Below, in pieces: positions 50,563 through 58,090 of a stretch of 64,000 nt of DNA. Under the pieces are notes generated by a model, which did not search any database, had not been told where the DNA came from, and saw only the letters and a list, made by a program, of their open reading frames with translations. Numbering within the stretch: position 1 is the first letter of the stretch; each line of letters begins with the position of its first letter. This DNA comes from Micromonospora sp. RP3T (GTDB taxonomy: Bacteria; Actinomycetota; Actinomycetes; Mycobacteriales; Micromonosporaceae). The stretch is taken from assembly GCF_003027925.1 (NCBI RefSeq), contig NZ_PYPS01000022.1, forward strand, positions 53,987 to 117,986. The letters are read 5' to 3'. Made by a program: the position numbers and the translations under genes.

Positions 50563-51156
50563 GTGACCTCCGACGCGTTGCGCCGCGCCCTGACCGAACC
50601 GGGCGACCCGCCGCTGCTCCCGCTGCCCGGGGTGGCGGTCGAGCTGCTGGCCGCCCTGTCCGCGCCGCCCCGGCTCGGCGCGCACCTGCGGCTGGTGCAC
50701 GACGTCGCCTGGCACCTCACCGCCGCGTTCGCCGAACGTTTCGCCGCGGTGCCGTTCGACCGGCAGGCGGTGCTCTTCGGTGCCGCGGTGCACGACCTCG
50801 GCAAGGTCGAGCACCCGGCCGAGCTGACCGGTCCCGGCTCCGCGCACGAGGAGGCGGGCTACCAGTTGCTGCTGCGCTTCGGCGTGCCCGAGGAGCGGGC
50901 CCGCTTCGCGGTCACCCACGCCGCCTGGCACTCCCCCGGCGTGCAGTTGGAGGATCTGCTGGTCAGCCTCGCCGACAAGGTGTGGAAGGGCCGCCGGGTC
51001 ACCGACCTGGAGCAGCTCGTGGTGGACCGGCTCGCCGACATCACCGGGCAGGCGCCCTGGCAGACGTTCCTGGACCTCGACGACGTGCTCGCCGACCTGG
51101 CCGCCGGCGCGGACCACCGGCTCGCCTTCCAGGCCGAGCATCCGGTGCACGACTGA
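50563..51156 (+). CDS. HD-domain phosphohydrolase-like protein
   Basis: The 197-residue helical protein carries HD-superfamily residues: LVHDVAWHLTAAF, LFGAAVHDLGKVEHP (the H-D pair), FAVTHAAWHS and LLVSLADKVWKGRR (late Asp). It would be a metal-dependent phosphohydrolase, perhaps on nucleotides. GTG 50563 lies 7 nt after a TACCCT box (50550-50555), so a leaderless start there is preferred over a TTG 8 codons upstream. Monocistronic. Confidence 0.78.
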   Translation: MTSDALRRALTEPGDPPLLPLPGVAVELLAALSAPPRLGAHLRLVHDVAWHLTAAFAERFAAVPFDRQAVLFGAAVHDLGKVEHPAELTGPGSAHEEAGYQLLLRFGVPEERARFAVTHAAWHSPGVQLEDLLVSLADKVWKGRRVTDLEQLVVDRLADITGQAPWQTFLDLDDVLADLAAGADHRLAFQAEHPVHD

Positions 51157-51167
51157 CCCTGAACCGA

Positions 51168-51196
51168 TTGACTTTCGATAGCTTCCGAGCGATAGT
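51168..51196 (+). promoter_or_regulatory. Leaderless promoter of the DUF2975-XRE operon with CGATAG repeats
   Basis: TTGACT (51168-51173), 17 nt, GATAGT (51191-51196), then 6 nt to the ATG. CGATAG is repeated directly at 51176 and 51190 (14 bp apart), with CGATTC after; the repeats overlap spacer and -10, as an autoregulator site would. Confidence 0.7.
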
Positions 51197-51202
51197 CGAT
51201 TC

Positions 51203-51682
51203 ATGGTGACTACCGAGCGTGCGGTGACCGCACTGCGTGCCTTCCTCGTCCTGCTGTTCGGCATTCTGCTGCTGTTCCAGACCATGTCGTTGCCGGGCCA
51301 GTTCGCGCACCTGGCCCGGGAGGATCCGGAGATGGCGTACCTGCGCTGGCCGGCCACCGCCGTGACCGTGTTCTGGGTCCTCTGCGTGCAGGTGGTGATC
51401 GTGTGCACCTGGCAGCTGCTCACCCTGGTCCGCACCGACCGCATCTTCACCGAGGCGTCCCTGGCCTGGGTCGACGGGATCGTCTGGGCCGTCGCCGCCG
51501 CCTGGGCGAGCCTGGTCGCCGTCTTCGGATACGTCGGGTTCCACGCGGACGACCCGGGGCTGCCGCTGCTGCTGTTCCTGCTCACCACCGGCGTCAGCGT
51601 GCTCGGGCTGCTGATGGTGGTGATGCGCGCGCTGCTGCGGCAGGCCACCACGCTGCGCACCGACATGGAAGCGGTGATCTGA
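51203..51682 (+). CDS. DUF2975-like membrane protein
   Basis: The 159-residue protein has four spans (about 10-28, 52-72, 92-112, 120-140) with the conserved cytosolic stretch LTLVRTDRIFTEASLAWVDGI between spans 2 and 3. That stretch is characteristic of DUF2975. The family regularly sits beside a small YozG-like XRE regulator, as here, and its function is unknown; a membrane sensor controlling the regulator is one idea. The transcript is very probably leaderless. Stop and next start overlap (TGATG). Confidence 0.82.
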   Translation: MVTTERAVTALRAFLVLLFGILLLFQTMSLPGQFAHLAREDPEMAYLRWPATAVTVFWVLCVQVVIVCTWQLLTLVRTDRIFTEASLAWVDGIVWAVAAAWASLVAVFGYVGFHADDPGLPLLLFLLTTGVSVLGLLMVVMRALLRQATTLRTDMEAVI

Positions 51683-51900
51683 TGCCCATCGTCGTCCGCA
51701 TCGACGTCGAGCTGGCCAAACGCAAGATGAGCGTCGGCGAGTTCGCCGAGCGGGTCGGGCTCACCCCGGCCAACGTCGCGGTGCTGAAGAACGGCCGCGC
51801 CAAGGCCGTCCGCTTCAGCACCCTGGAGGCCATGTGCCGGGTCCTCGACTGCCAACCCGGCGACCTGCTCGAATGGGTCGCCGACGGGGAGGAGGCATGA
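51682..51900 (+). CDS. YozG-like XRE-family regulator, 72 aa
   Basis: The whole protein is one Cro/CI-type HTH: VVRIDVELAKRKMSVGEFAE, RVGLTPANVAVLKNGRAKAV, RFSTLEAMCRVLDCQPGDLL. It ends WVADGEEA. Small HTHs of this type pair with DUF2975 proteins and probably repress their own operon. The CGATAG repeats over the promoter are the likely site. Coupled on both sides by overlapping start/stop codons. Confidence 0.87.
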   Translation: MPIVVRIDVELAKRKMSVGEFAERVGLTPANVAVLKNGRAKAVRFSTLEAMCRVLDCQPGDLLEWVADGEEA

Positions 51901-52061
51901 GACACGCACTCACCGCCCTGGCGGTCCTCGCCGTCGCGCTCGGCGTCGCCGGCTTCGGGTACGGGGAAGTCGACGACTCCCCCGGCCTCCAGCTCCTGTC
52001 CGCGCTGCTCGTCATCGGCGCGGTCGCCGTCGCCGTGCGCGTCGCCCGGCGTACCCGGTAG
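51897..52061 (+). CDS. Small single- or double-span membrane protein, 54 aa
   Basis: ATG overlaps the XRE stop (ATGA) and has GGAGG just before it. The protein MRHALTALAVLAVALGVAGF... has one N-terminal span, a short polar loop (GYGEVDDSPG) and a second span ending in ARRTR. Its place as third gene in a DUF2975-YozG unit is the main clue; function unknown. Confidence 0.65.
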   Translation: MRHALTALAVLAVALGVAGFGYGEVDDSPGLQLLSALLVIGAVAVAVRVARRTR

Positions 52062-52087
52062 GGCCGGCGCCCCCTCGACGCCGGCCC
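52061..52087. terminator. Hairpin terminator between convergent genes
   Basis: A 9-bp stem GGGCCGGCG with its reverse complement and a 9-nt loop starts on the last base of the small membrane-protein gene and ends 7 bp before the rtcB stop. Confidence 0.65.
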
Positions 52088-52093
52088 CGCCGG

Positions 52094-53293
52094 TCAACCC
52101 TTCACGCAGACGACCTGCTTGAGGTGGGCGACCACCTCGACCAGGTCCTCCTGCTGGGCCATCACCTCGGTGATGTCCTTGTAGGCGGCCGGGATCTCGT
52201 CGACCACACCGGCGTCCTTGCGGCACTCCACGCCGGCGGTCTGCGCGGCCAGGTCGGCCGTGCTGAACGTCCGCTTCGCCTGCCCCCGCGACATCCGCCG
52301 CCCCGCGCCGTGCGACGCCGAGCAGTACGCGTCGAGGTTGCCCTTGCCCCGCACGACGTACGAGCCGGTGCCCATCGAGCCGGGAATGATGCCCAGGTCG
52401 CCGTCGCCGGCCCGGATCGCACCCTTCCGCGTCACCAGCACCTCCACCCCGTCGTACCGCTCCTCCGCCACGTAGTTGTGGTGGCAGGAGATCGGCTCGT
52501 CGTAGCCGACCCGCGGGAACGCGTCCCGGACCACCTGGCAGAGCAGCGCCAGCATGACCGCCCGGTTGCGCCGCGCGTACTCCTGCGCCCACCACAGGTC
52601 CCGGCGGTAGGCGTCCATCTCAGGCGTGCCGGACAGGAACACCGCCAGGTCACGGTCGGGCAGGTCGGTGTTGTGCGGCAGGCCGCGCGCCACCGCCATG
52701 TGCCGCTCGGCCAGCTCCTTGCCGATGTTGCGGGAACCGGAGTGCAGCATCAGCCAGACCCGGCCGTCGTCCGGGCCGCCCTGCTCCAGGCATACCTCGA
52801 TGAAGTGGTTGCCGCCGCCGAGCGTGCCGAGCTGCCGCTGGGCCCGCGTCTCGAGCTGCGCCACCCTCCGGTCGAGCGTGCCGAACCGACGCCAGAAGTC
52901 GACCCAGCCGGCCTGCTCCAGACCCCGGACCCGACGCGGGTCGACCGCGTCGTCGCGCATCGCGAACCCGACCGGGATCGCCGCCTCGATCGCCGACCGC
53001 AGCGGCCCGAGGTCGTCGGGCAGGTCGGCGGCGGTGAGCGAGGTGCGCACCGCGGACATGCCGCAGCCGATGTCCACGCCGACCGCGGCCGGCGAGACGG
53101 CCTGCCGCATCGCGATGACCGAGCCGACCGTCGCGCCCTTGCCGAAGTGCACGTCCGGCATCACCGCGACGCCCTGCACCCAGGGCAGCGCGCCGATGTT
53201 ACGCAGCTGCCGGGCCGCCTGCGCCTCGATCGCGTACGGATCGGTCCAGACCCGGACCGGCGCCCGGGTACCGGCCAGGGGGGTGAAACCCAT
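52094..53293 (-). CDS. rtcB: RNA-splicing ligase RtcB
   Basis: The 399-residue protein has the RtcB metal and guanylylation motifs: VMPDVHFGKGATVG, VGVDIGCGMSAV (D75, C77), LGGGNHFIEV (H163), LMLHSGSRNIG (H184), CHHNYV and YCSASHGAGRRMSR (H328, the GMP-accepting His). RtcB joins 2',3'-cyclic-phosphate and 5'-OH RNA ends with GTP and Mn2+, and repairs cut tRNAs. AGGAG lies before the ATG. The 3' end of a tRNA gene is only 24 nt upstream on the same strand, so the two are very likely one transcript. No archease gene is adjacent. Confidence 0.95.
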   Translation of the reverse strand: MGFTPLAGTRAPVRVWTDPYAIEAQAARQLRNIGALPWVQGVAVMPDVHFGKGATVGSVIAMRQAVSPAAVGVDIGCGMSAVRTSLTAADLPDDLGPLRSAIEAAIPVGFAMRDDAVDPRRVRGLEQAGWVDFWRRFGTLDRRVAQLETRAQRQLGTLGGGNHFIEVCLEQGGPDDGRVWLMLHSGSRNIGKELAERHMAVARGLPHNTDLPDRDLAVFLSGTPEMDAYRRDLWWAQEYARRNRAVMLALLCQVVRDAFPRVGYDEPISCHHNYVAEERYDGVEVLVTRKGAIRAGDGDLGIIPGSMGTGSYVVRGKGNLDAYCSASHGAGRRMSRGQAKRTFSTADLAAQTAGVECRKDAGVVDEIPAAYKDITEVMAQQEDLVEVVAHLKQVVCVKG

Positions 53294-53317
53294 GATCGTC
53301 TCCTTGTTCGTGGGATG

Positions 53318-53391
53318 TGGGCCGTACGGGACTCGAACCCGTAGCCTCCCGGGTGAGAACCGGGTGAGCTGCCCATTTGCTCCAACGGCCC
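53318..53391 (-). tRNA. tRNA-Glu(CUC)-like, in the rtcB leader
   Basis: A full cloverleaf of 74 nt. Acceptor GGGCCGT/ACGGCCC has 7 perfect pairs, with U8. D-stem GAGC/GCTC and its loop contain GGG. Anticodon stem CCCGG/CCGGG holds loop TTCTCAC (anticodon CTC, at 53355-53357). The variable loop is 5 nt, T-stem ACGGG/CCCGT has loop TTCGAGT, and the discriminator is A. CCA is not encoded. The CUC anticodon reads GAG (Glu), but the body differs from ordinary actinobacterial tRNA-Glu. It ends 24 nt before the rtcB ATG on the same strand. Confidence 0.92.
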
Positions 53392-53453
53392 GTGCCGGGA
53401 CGGACGTCCCGGGCGGTGCTGGTGTCCGTGCCGGAGCGCGCCCCGGACACGGA

Positions 53454-53487
53454 GAACCGCCCGGCTCCGGTCTGGGGCGGGCGGTTC
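53454..53487 (-). terminator. 10-bp inverted repeat between small gene and tRNA
   Basis: GAACCGCCCG and CGGGCGGTTC form a perfect stem with a 14-nt loop, 21 bp after the small gene's stop and 63 bp before the tRNA. It could be a terminator or attenuator ahead of the tRNA-rtcB unit. Confidence 0.5.
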
Positions 53488-53508
53488 GCGCGGATCGTCG
53501 CGTCGGCG

Positions 53509-53631
53509 CTAGACGCGCCACCACCCCGGTCGCCACCGCTGTTCCCGGCGGCCACCGCGGCCCGGCTCGGGCAGCAGGGCACCGGCGCGCGGCACGGGCC
53601 GCTCGGCTCGGGTGCGATTCCGCTGCGACAC
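53509..53631 (-). CDS. Small basic protein, 40 aa, hypothetical
   Basis: GTG at 53631 is preceded by CAAGGAGAGCCCC, an excellent ribosome site. The product, starting VSQRNRTRAERPVPRAG and ending RWRPGWWRV, is rich in Arg and Trp with no membrane span. It lies 118 bp upstream of the tRNA-rtcB unit on the same strand. Arg/Trp-rich peptides often bind RNA or membranes. Whether it is truly translated is uncertain. Confidence 0.4.
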   Translation of the reverse strand: MSQRNRTRAERPVPRAGALLPEPGRGGRREQRWRPGWWRV

Positions 53632-53908
53632 GGGGCTCTCCTTGCGGCTGGAACCGGTTGAGGTTGCCCGTTCACGGTACGACCGCGGCATGCGGCCGGC
53701 AACGCGATATTCACGAGGGCGTTGATCGACACCACTTCGCCGAAGTAGCGGCATGGCCAGCCGCGTGATGCCACCACGTCGGCGTAGCGGAGTCGATCCC
53801 GCCTGCGCGGGACGTCACGCACAGCTCAGACCGGTGTACGGTCCGAAGTGGCCGCTCATCCGTCCGCGCGTCGAGGGGCGGTCGGTCGTTGCGGCAGCGG
53901 GAGGTGGC

Positions 53909-55147
53909 ATGGCTGAACCCACCGTCGGGGAGCGTCTCGCCGGACTTCGTCGCGAGTCGCGGCTGACGCAGGAGCAGCTCGCCGAGCGTTCCGGGGTCAG
54001 TGTCGAGGTGATCCGGAAGCTGGAGCAGGGCAGCCGGGGCACGGCTCGCCTCGACACGCTGCATGCGCTCGCGCGGGCCCTTGGTGTGTCGACGTCCGCG
54101 TTGCTCGGTGACGCGTCGCAGGCAGCCGCGCGTGGCGAGCCGGGTCACCGGTCGCTGTCGCTGGCCGAGATCCGCCGGGTCATCGCCCCGCTCCGGGGAA
54201 TCGACGGTGCTCCGTTCGTGGTGCCGTCGAGCGAGCCACCCGGCCTCCACACGTTGCGCGGGAATCTGCACGCCGCCGATCGGGTCTACAACGCCGGCGA
54301 CTACGCCATGGCGTTACGGGTGGTGCCGCCGCTAGTGGTCAACGTGCGGGCGGCGGTCGATCTCGTCGGCGAGGAGCGTCAGGCCGAGGCGCACGACCTG
54401 CTCGCCCGCACGTATCACCTGGCCGGCGGTCTGCTGATCCAGCTTCGGGCCGACGACCTGGCGCAGACCGCGCTCTCGGGGGCCCTCGACGCCGCGCAGC
54501 GCTCCGGAGACCGGGTGGTCGCGGCCACCGTCATCCGGACGATGTGCTGGTCGCTGATGCGTCAAGGCCGGATCAGCGAGGCGGCCGACTTGGCGGTGGC
54601 CACCGCCGACGAGGTGGAACCTCGGCTGTCCCGGGCGACACCGGGCGATCTGGCCGCGTGGGGGTGGTTGCTGCTGAGCGCCGCCGCCGCGCGGTCCCGG
54701 GACAACCGGCCGGACGAGGTGACCGACCTTATCGGGGTCGCCGCTGCCGCCGCGGTACGGATCGGTGATCGGGTACCGGCGGCGGATCAGTTGATGCTGG
54801 TCGGCGGATTCGACAGCGCCAAGGTGCAGATGCAGCGGGCGGAAGCGGCAGCCGTGGCCGGCGAGGCGGATCGGGTGCTGGAGCTGTCCGCGACGGTGCC
54901 GCCGGGGCCCACTCTCAGCACATCGGCGTGGCGACGGCATCGGCTGGACCTGGCATGGGCGTACGCGGATCTGCGGCGTTACGGGAAAGCGACAGCGGTG
55001 TTGACGCAGTTGCGCGACACGGCGCCGACCTGGCTGCGGCAGCAGCGGTACGCGCGGGACATCGTGGACACCATCGCCACCGGACGCCGCCGGGCGATGA
55101 CGGACGAGTTGGCTGCCCTGGCCGAGCTGATGGGTTGTGCGCGGTGA
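53909..55147 (+). CDS. XRE-family regulator with TPR-like C-terminal domain (1)
   Basis: The 412-residue protein begins MAEPTVGERLAGLRRESRLT with a Cro/CI HTH (about 5-65: QEQLAERSGVSVEVIRKLEQ, TARLDTLHALARALGV). The rest is helical repeats (AEAHDLLARTYHLAGGLLIQL, RQGRISEAADLAVATADE, WAYADLRRYGKATAVLTQL). This is the common actinobacterial HTH plus TPR plan used by regulators of development and small-molecule pathways. GGGAGG precedes the ATG. It is divergent from the small gene-tRNA-rtcB unit, with a 277-bp gap holding a palindrome ACTTCGCCGAAGT at 53734-53746. Confidence 0.87.
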   Translation: MAEPTVGERLAGLRRESRLTQEQLAERSGVSVEVIRKLEQGSRGTARLDTLHALARALGVSTSALLGDASQAAARGEPGHRSLSLAEIRRVIAPLRGIDGAPFVVPSSEPPGLHTLRGNLHAADRVYNAGDYAMALRVVPPLVVNVRAAVDLVGEERQAEAHDLLARTYHLAGGLLIQLRADDLAQTALSGALDAAQRSGDRVVAATVIRTMCWSLMRQGRISEAADLAVATADEVEPRLSRATPGDLAAWGWLLLSAAAARSRDNRPDEVTDLIGVAAAAAVRIGDRVPAADQLMLVGGFDSAKVQMQRAEAAAVAGEADRVLELSATVPPGPTLSTSAWRRHRLDLAWAYADLRRYGKATAVLTQLRDTAPTWLRQQRYARDIVDTIATGRRRAMTDELAALAELMGCAR

Positions 55148-55278
55148 CTGGTACACCGTGTCCGAGTGGATGACTTCACGATCTTCGGATCGCACCTTCC
55201 GCACCTTTTTGATTACCCTCAGTCACGCCAGCCTGTGGCGGTGTGGCGCGCGACGCGCCACCGCCGATGGAGGTGGCG

Positions 55279-55443
55279 ATGCAGAAGCGTGGCGACAAGC
55301 CGGCAGTCGACCGGGGTGAGCAGATCCAGGCCGCCGAGCGGGAGGCGGCGCGGCAGCGGCTGCTCGCGCAGGCCGAGGCGGACCGGATACCGGTCGAGGA
55401 GACGACCCGGGCGGTGCCGGACCGGCGGCATGACCGGCGGTGA
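55279..55443 (+). CDS. Small charged protein, 54 aa
   Basis: ATG at 55279 has GGAGGTGGCG just upstream. The product is highly charged and helical (EQIQAAEREAARQRLLAQAEA, ADRIPVEETTRAVPDRR), with no span or signal. It overlaps the following XRE gene by 14 bp, so it is co-translated with it and may be its partner. A 12-bp-stem hairpin with a two-base bulge lies at 55237-55265, just before the ribosome site. No family recognised. Confidence 0.55.
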   Translation: MQKRGDKPAVDRGEQIQAAEREAARQRLLAQAEADRIPVEETTRAVPDRRHDRR

Positions 55444-56623
55444 CGTGCCGGTCGGCCGCCGCGTCGCGCAGTGGCGGGTCCGGCGTCGGATGACCCAGCA
55501 GATGCTGGCCGACCGGTTGGGCAAGTCGAAGAGCTGGGTCGACAAGGTCGAACGCGGCGTACGCGCCCTGGACCGCTTCTCCGTCATCCAGGATGTCGCC
55601 CGGGTGCTGCGGGTGGAACCGGCGACGCTGCTCGGCCGGGAGGATCCGCCGCCGGCCCTTGGCGACGAGGGGGTGGACGGGGTACGCGCGGCGCTGGCCC
55701 GCTACGACCTGTTCCCGGCCGGTTCCGGCCACCGGGATTCGACGTCCACGGACGAGCTGGGCCGACGGGTGGATCATGCGTGGTCGGCGTACCGGCACGC
55801 GCGCTATCCGCAGGTGCTGCGCCTGGTGCCGGAACTGCTCGACGCGACCCGGGCCGCGTACGCCGGGGACGGGGACGGCGCCGGCGGGCTGCTGGTGCGG
55901 GCGTACCGGATCACCGCGTCGGTGCTGGTGAAACTCGGCGAGCCGGATCTGGCCTGGCTGGCCGCCGATCGGGCGGTGACGGTGGCCGCCGGTGAGCCGA
56001 GGTGGACGGCGGTCGCGGCGGTGCCGCTCGGGCAGGCGCTGCGCGCCACGGGGCGGGGGCGGCTGGCGACGACGGTGACGATCGCCGCCGCGAACCGGAC
56101 CGGTGCCCCGGCGGCGCGCGACGCGTCGCCCGGCGGAGCGGCCCTGGCCGGGACGCTGTGGGTCGAGGCGGCGCTCGCGGCGGCGTCCTGCGGCGACGCG
56201 CGCAGCGCGGCGGAGTGGCTGGGGGTGGCCGCCGGGATCGCCGGGCGGGCCGACGACCGGCTCGACCCCCACCTCGATGGGTTCGGGCCGGCTGCCGTGC
56301 AGGTGGCACACGTGGCGGTGGCTGTCGAACTCGGCGACGGCGCCGAGGCGGTCACCCGGCACGAGACGGCGATCCGGTCGGAGGGCTGGCGGTGGTTGCC
56401 CGTCGAGCACCGCGCCGCGCACCTGGTCGACGCCGCGCGGGCGTACCTCCAGATCGGTGACCTGCTGCGGGCGGGCCGGGCCCTGACCGAGGCCGACCGG
56501 CTCGCGCCGGCCGAGGTCCGGATGCGGCCGGCGGCGCGTACCGTGCTGGCCGAGGTGGCGCGCGGCGGACCCGCGCCGGCCGGCGTGGCGCACCTGGCGA
56601 CGGCGGTCGGCCTCACCCGCTGA
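55430..56623 (+). CDS. XRE-family regulator with TPR-like C-terminal domain (2)
   Basis: The 397-residue protein has an HTH at about 8-65 (RRVAQWRVRRRMTQQMLADRL, GKSKSWVDKVERGVRALDRF, QDVARVLRVEPATLL), then a long helical region with TPR-like repeats (RHARYPQVLRLVPELLDATR, LLVRAYRITASVLVKLGEPD, VDAARAYLQIGDLLRAGRAL). It is a distant paralogue of the regulator at 53909 with the same layout. ATG 55430 lies inside the end of the 54-aa gene; GTG 55442 is an alternative. Target unknown. Confidence 0.85.
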   Translation: MTGGDVPVGRRVAQWRVRRRMTQQMLADRLGKSKSWVDKVERGVRALDRFSVIQDVARVLRVEPATLLGREDPPPALGDEGVDGVRAALARYDLFPAGSGHRDSTSTDELGRRVDHAWSAYRHARYPQVLRLVPELLDATRAAYAGDGDGAGGLLVRAYRITASVLVKLGEPDLAWLAADRAVTVAAGEPRWTAVAAVPLGQALRATGRGRLATTVTIAAANRTGAPAARDASPGGAALAGTLWVEAALAAASCGDARSAAEWLGVAAGIAGRADDRLDPHLDGFGPAAVQVAHVAVAVELGDGAEAVTRHETAIRSEGWRWLPVEHRAAHLVDAARAYLQIGDLLRAGRALTEADRLAPAEVRMRPAARTVLAEVARGGPAPAGVAHLATAVGLTR

Positions 56624-56643
56624 CGCGGGCCGGGCCACCGGCC

Positions 56644-57036
56644 CTAGCCGGCCTGGGCCACCGGGTGGCGCTTGATCTCCTCCATGAAGGGGAAACGGGC
56701 GGTGAGGTCGGTGAGCGTCGTGCCGGACCGCCAGGCGTCGGCCACCTGGGCGACCTGGAGCAGGTCGGTGGCGTCCCCCCGGGCCTGCACGTCGCCGTCG
56801 ACCCGCAGGTCGATCATGAAGTAGCGGGCCTGGGCGCCGAGGCTGACGCAGACCACGCCCCGCTCGGAGGTCAGCTCGGCGCAGGTGAACCGGCTGCGGC
56901 CCTGCTCGGGAGCGCTGACCCGCCCGACGTCGAGCTGGTGGGCGGTCGCGGTCTGCGCGAGCGCGGGAGCCAGACCGCCGGGCTCGACCAGATCCGGGTA
57001 GAGGCGCACACCCAGTGCCGCCGAGACGTCGCTCAT
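56644..57036 (-). CDS. DUF6193-like small protein, 130 aa
   Basis: ATG at 57036 has GGGAG 8 nt upstream. The protein includes FTCAELTSERGVVCVSLGAQA, RYFMIDLRVDGDVQARGDATD and VAQVADAWRSGTTLTDLTARF. The W-x-x-G-x-x-L-x-x-L-x-x-x-F pattern resembles actinobacterial DUF6193 proteins, which are longer (about 200 residues), so this may be a short or truncated member ending HPVAQAG. No signal or span. Function unknown. Divergent from the esterase gene. Confidence 0.55.
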   Translation of the reverse strand: MSDVSAALGVRLYPDLVEPGGLAPALAQTATAHQLDVGRVSAPEQGRSRFTCAELTSERGVVCVSLGAQARYFMIDLRVDGDVQARGDATDLLQVAQVADAWRSGTTLTDLTARFPFMEEIKRHPVAQAG

Positions 57037-57174
57037 GACTGACTCCCACTTCCTCGTGACAGAGACCAGCAACGCGCAGGTTACGAACACGTTTCCGGCA
57101 CGCATGCCCATCCTGTCCCGCGCGAAGGGCCCGCGGCAATAGGAACGGTCAATCCGCCCCCATCGGGCCACCGG

Positions 57175-57180
57175 TACGCT
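57175..57180 (+). promoter_or_regulatory. Leaderless -10 box of the esterase gene
   Basis: TACGCT ends 8 nt before the ATG at 57189. Confidence 0.4.
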
Positions 57181-57188
57181 GCCGGCTC

Positions 57189-58007
57189 ATGGCGCGGATA
57201 CGGTGTGACTTCTTCTCCGAGACGCTCGGCCTGGGCACCTCGATGACGGTGCTGCTGCCCGACCGGGGCGCGACCGGGATCGGCATGGCCGGCGCGGCCG
57301 GCGACGGAGATCCGCCGGTGCTGTACCTGCTGCACGGCCTCAGCGACGACGACACGGCGTGGACCCGGCGGTCGTCGATCGAACGGTACGCCGCCCCGCT
57401 GGGGCTGGCCGTGGTGATGCCGCAGGCGCAGCGCAGTTTCTACTGCGACGAGGCGCACGGCAACCGGTACTGGTCGTTCCTCAGCGAGGAACTGCCCGAG
57501 GTGTGCCGGTCGTTCTTCCGGCTCTCCACCCGCCGGGAGGACACGTTCGTGGCCGGCCTGTCGATGGGCGGCTACGGCGCGGTGAAGTGGGCGCTGCGCC
57601 ACCCGGACCGGTTCGCGGCGGCGGCCAGCCTCTCCGGCGCGCTCGACGTGGTGCACCGCCGGCACCACCCGTCCAGCCCCCTCGACCCGGCGGTGTGGCA
57701 CACCGTCTGGGGCGACGGCCCGGCGCCGGACGGAGACGACACGGTGGCGCTGCTGGAGCGCGCCGGCGACGACCTGCCCGCGCTCTACGTCGCCTGCGGC
57801 ACCGAGGACTTCCTGTACGAGGACAACGTCCGGTTCGTCGACACCGCCCGGCGGCGCGGCCTGCCGCTCACCGTCCACTTCACCCCCGGCGACCACGACT
57901 GGCCCTACTGGGACACGCAGATCGCCAACGTGCTCACCTGGCTGCCGCTGCGCGGTAAGGCGGGGGCCCCGGTTAACGCCTCCGGTAGCGGAGGGGGCCC
58001 CGCTTAA
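57189..58007 (+). CDS. Alpha/beta-hydrolase, esterase D/tributyrin-esterase-like
   Basis: The 272-residue protein is an alpha/beta hydrolase: VLYLLHGLSDDDTAW (oxyanion region), FVAGLSMGGYGAVKWAL (nucleophile Ser in GLSMGG), a late acid near CGTEDFLYEDN and HDWPYWD (catalytic His). The pattern matches the esterase D group (S-formylglutathione hydrolase, EstA tributyrin esterase). No signal peptide, so cytosolic. The C-terminal about 17 residues (GKAGAPVNASGSGGGPA) are encoded by an intergenic palindromic repeat, which also supplies the TAA stop; the ancestral protein probably ended around PLR. Confidence 0.85.
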   Translation: MARIRCDFFSETLGLGTSMTVLLPDRGATGIGMAGAAGDGDPPVLYLLHGLSDDDTAWTRRSSIERYAAPLGLAVVMPQAQRSFYCDEAHGNRYWSFLSEELPEVCRSFFRLSTRREDTFVAGLSMGGYGAVKWALRHPDRFAAAASLSGALDVVHRRHHPSSPLDPAVWHTVWGDGPAPDGDDTVALLERAGDDLPALYVACGTEDFLYEDNVRFVDTARRRGLPLTVHFTPGDHDWPYWDTQIANVLTWLPLRGKAGAPVNASGSGGGPA

Positions 58008-58010
58008 CAC
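57955..58010. repeat. GTTAA/GGGGCCCC palindromic element, copy B
   Basis: 56 bp containing CCTCCG-GTAG-CGGAGG and GGGGCCCC arms. It is inside the 3' end of the esterase gene and provides its TAA stop (58005-58007). It matches copy C in opposite orientation at 52 of 56 positions. Confidence 0.85.
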
Positions 58011-58090
58011 CACTCAGCGGGTGAGCACCACCTTGAGCGCGCCGGTCTCACCGGTGGTGATGGACCTCGGCCCCGCGCGCCGTGATCGTG

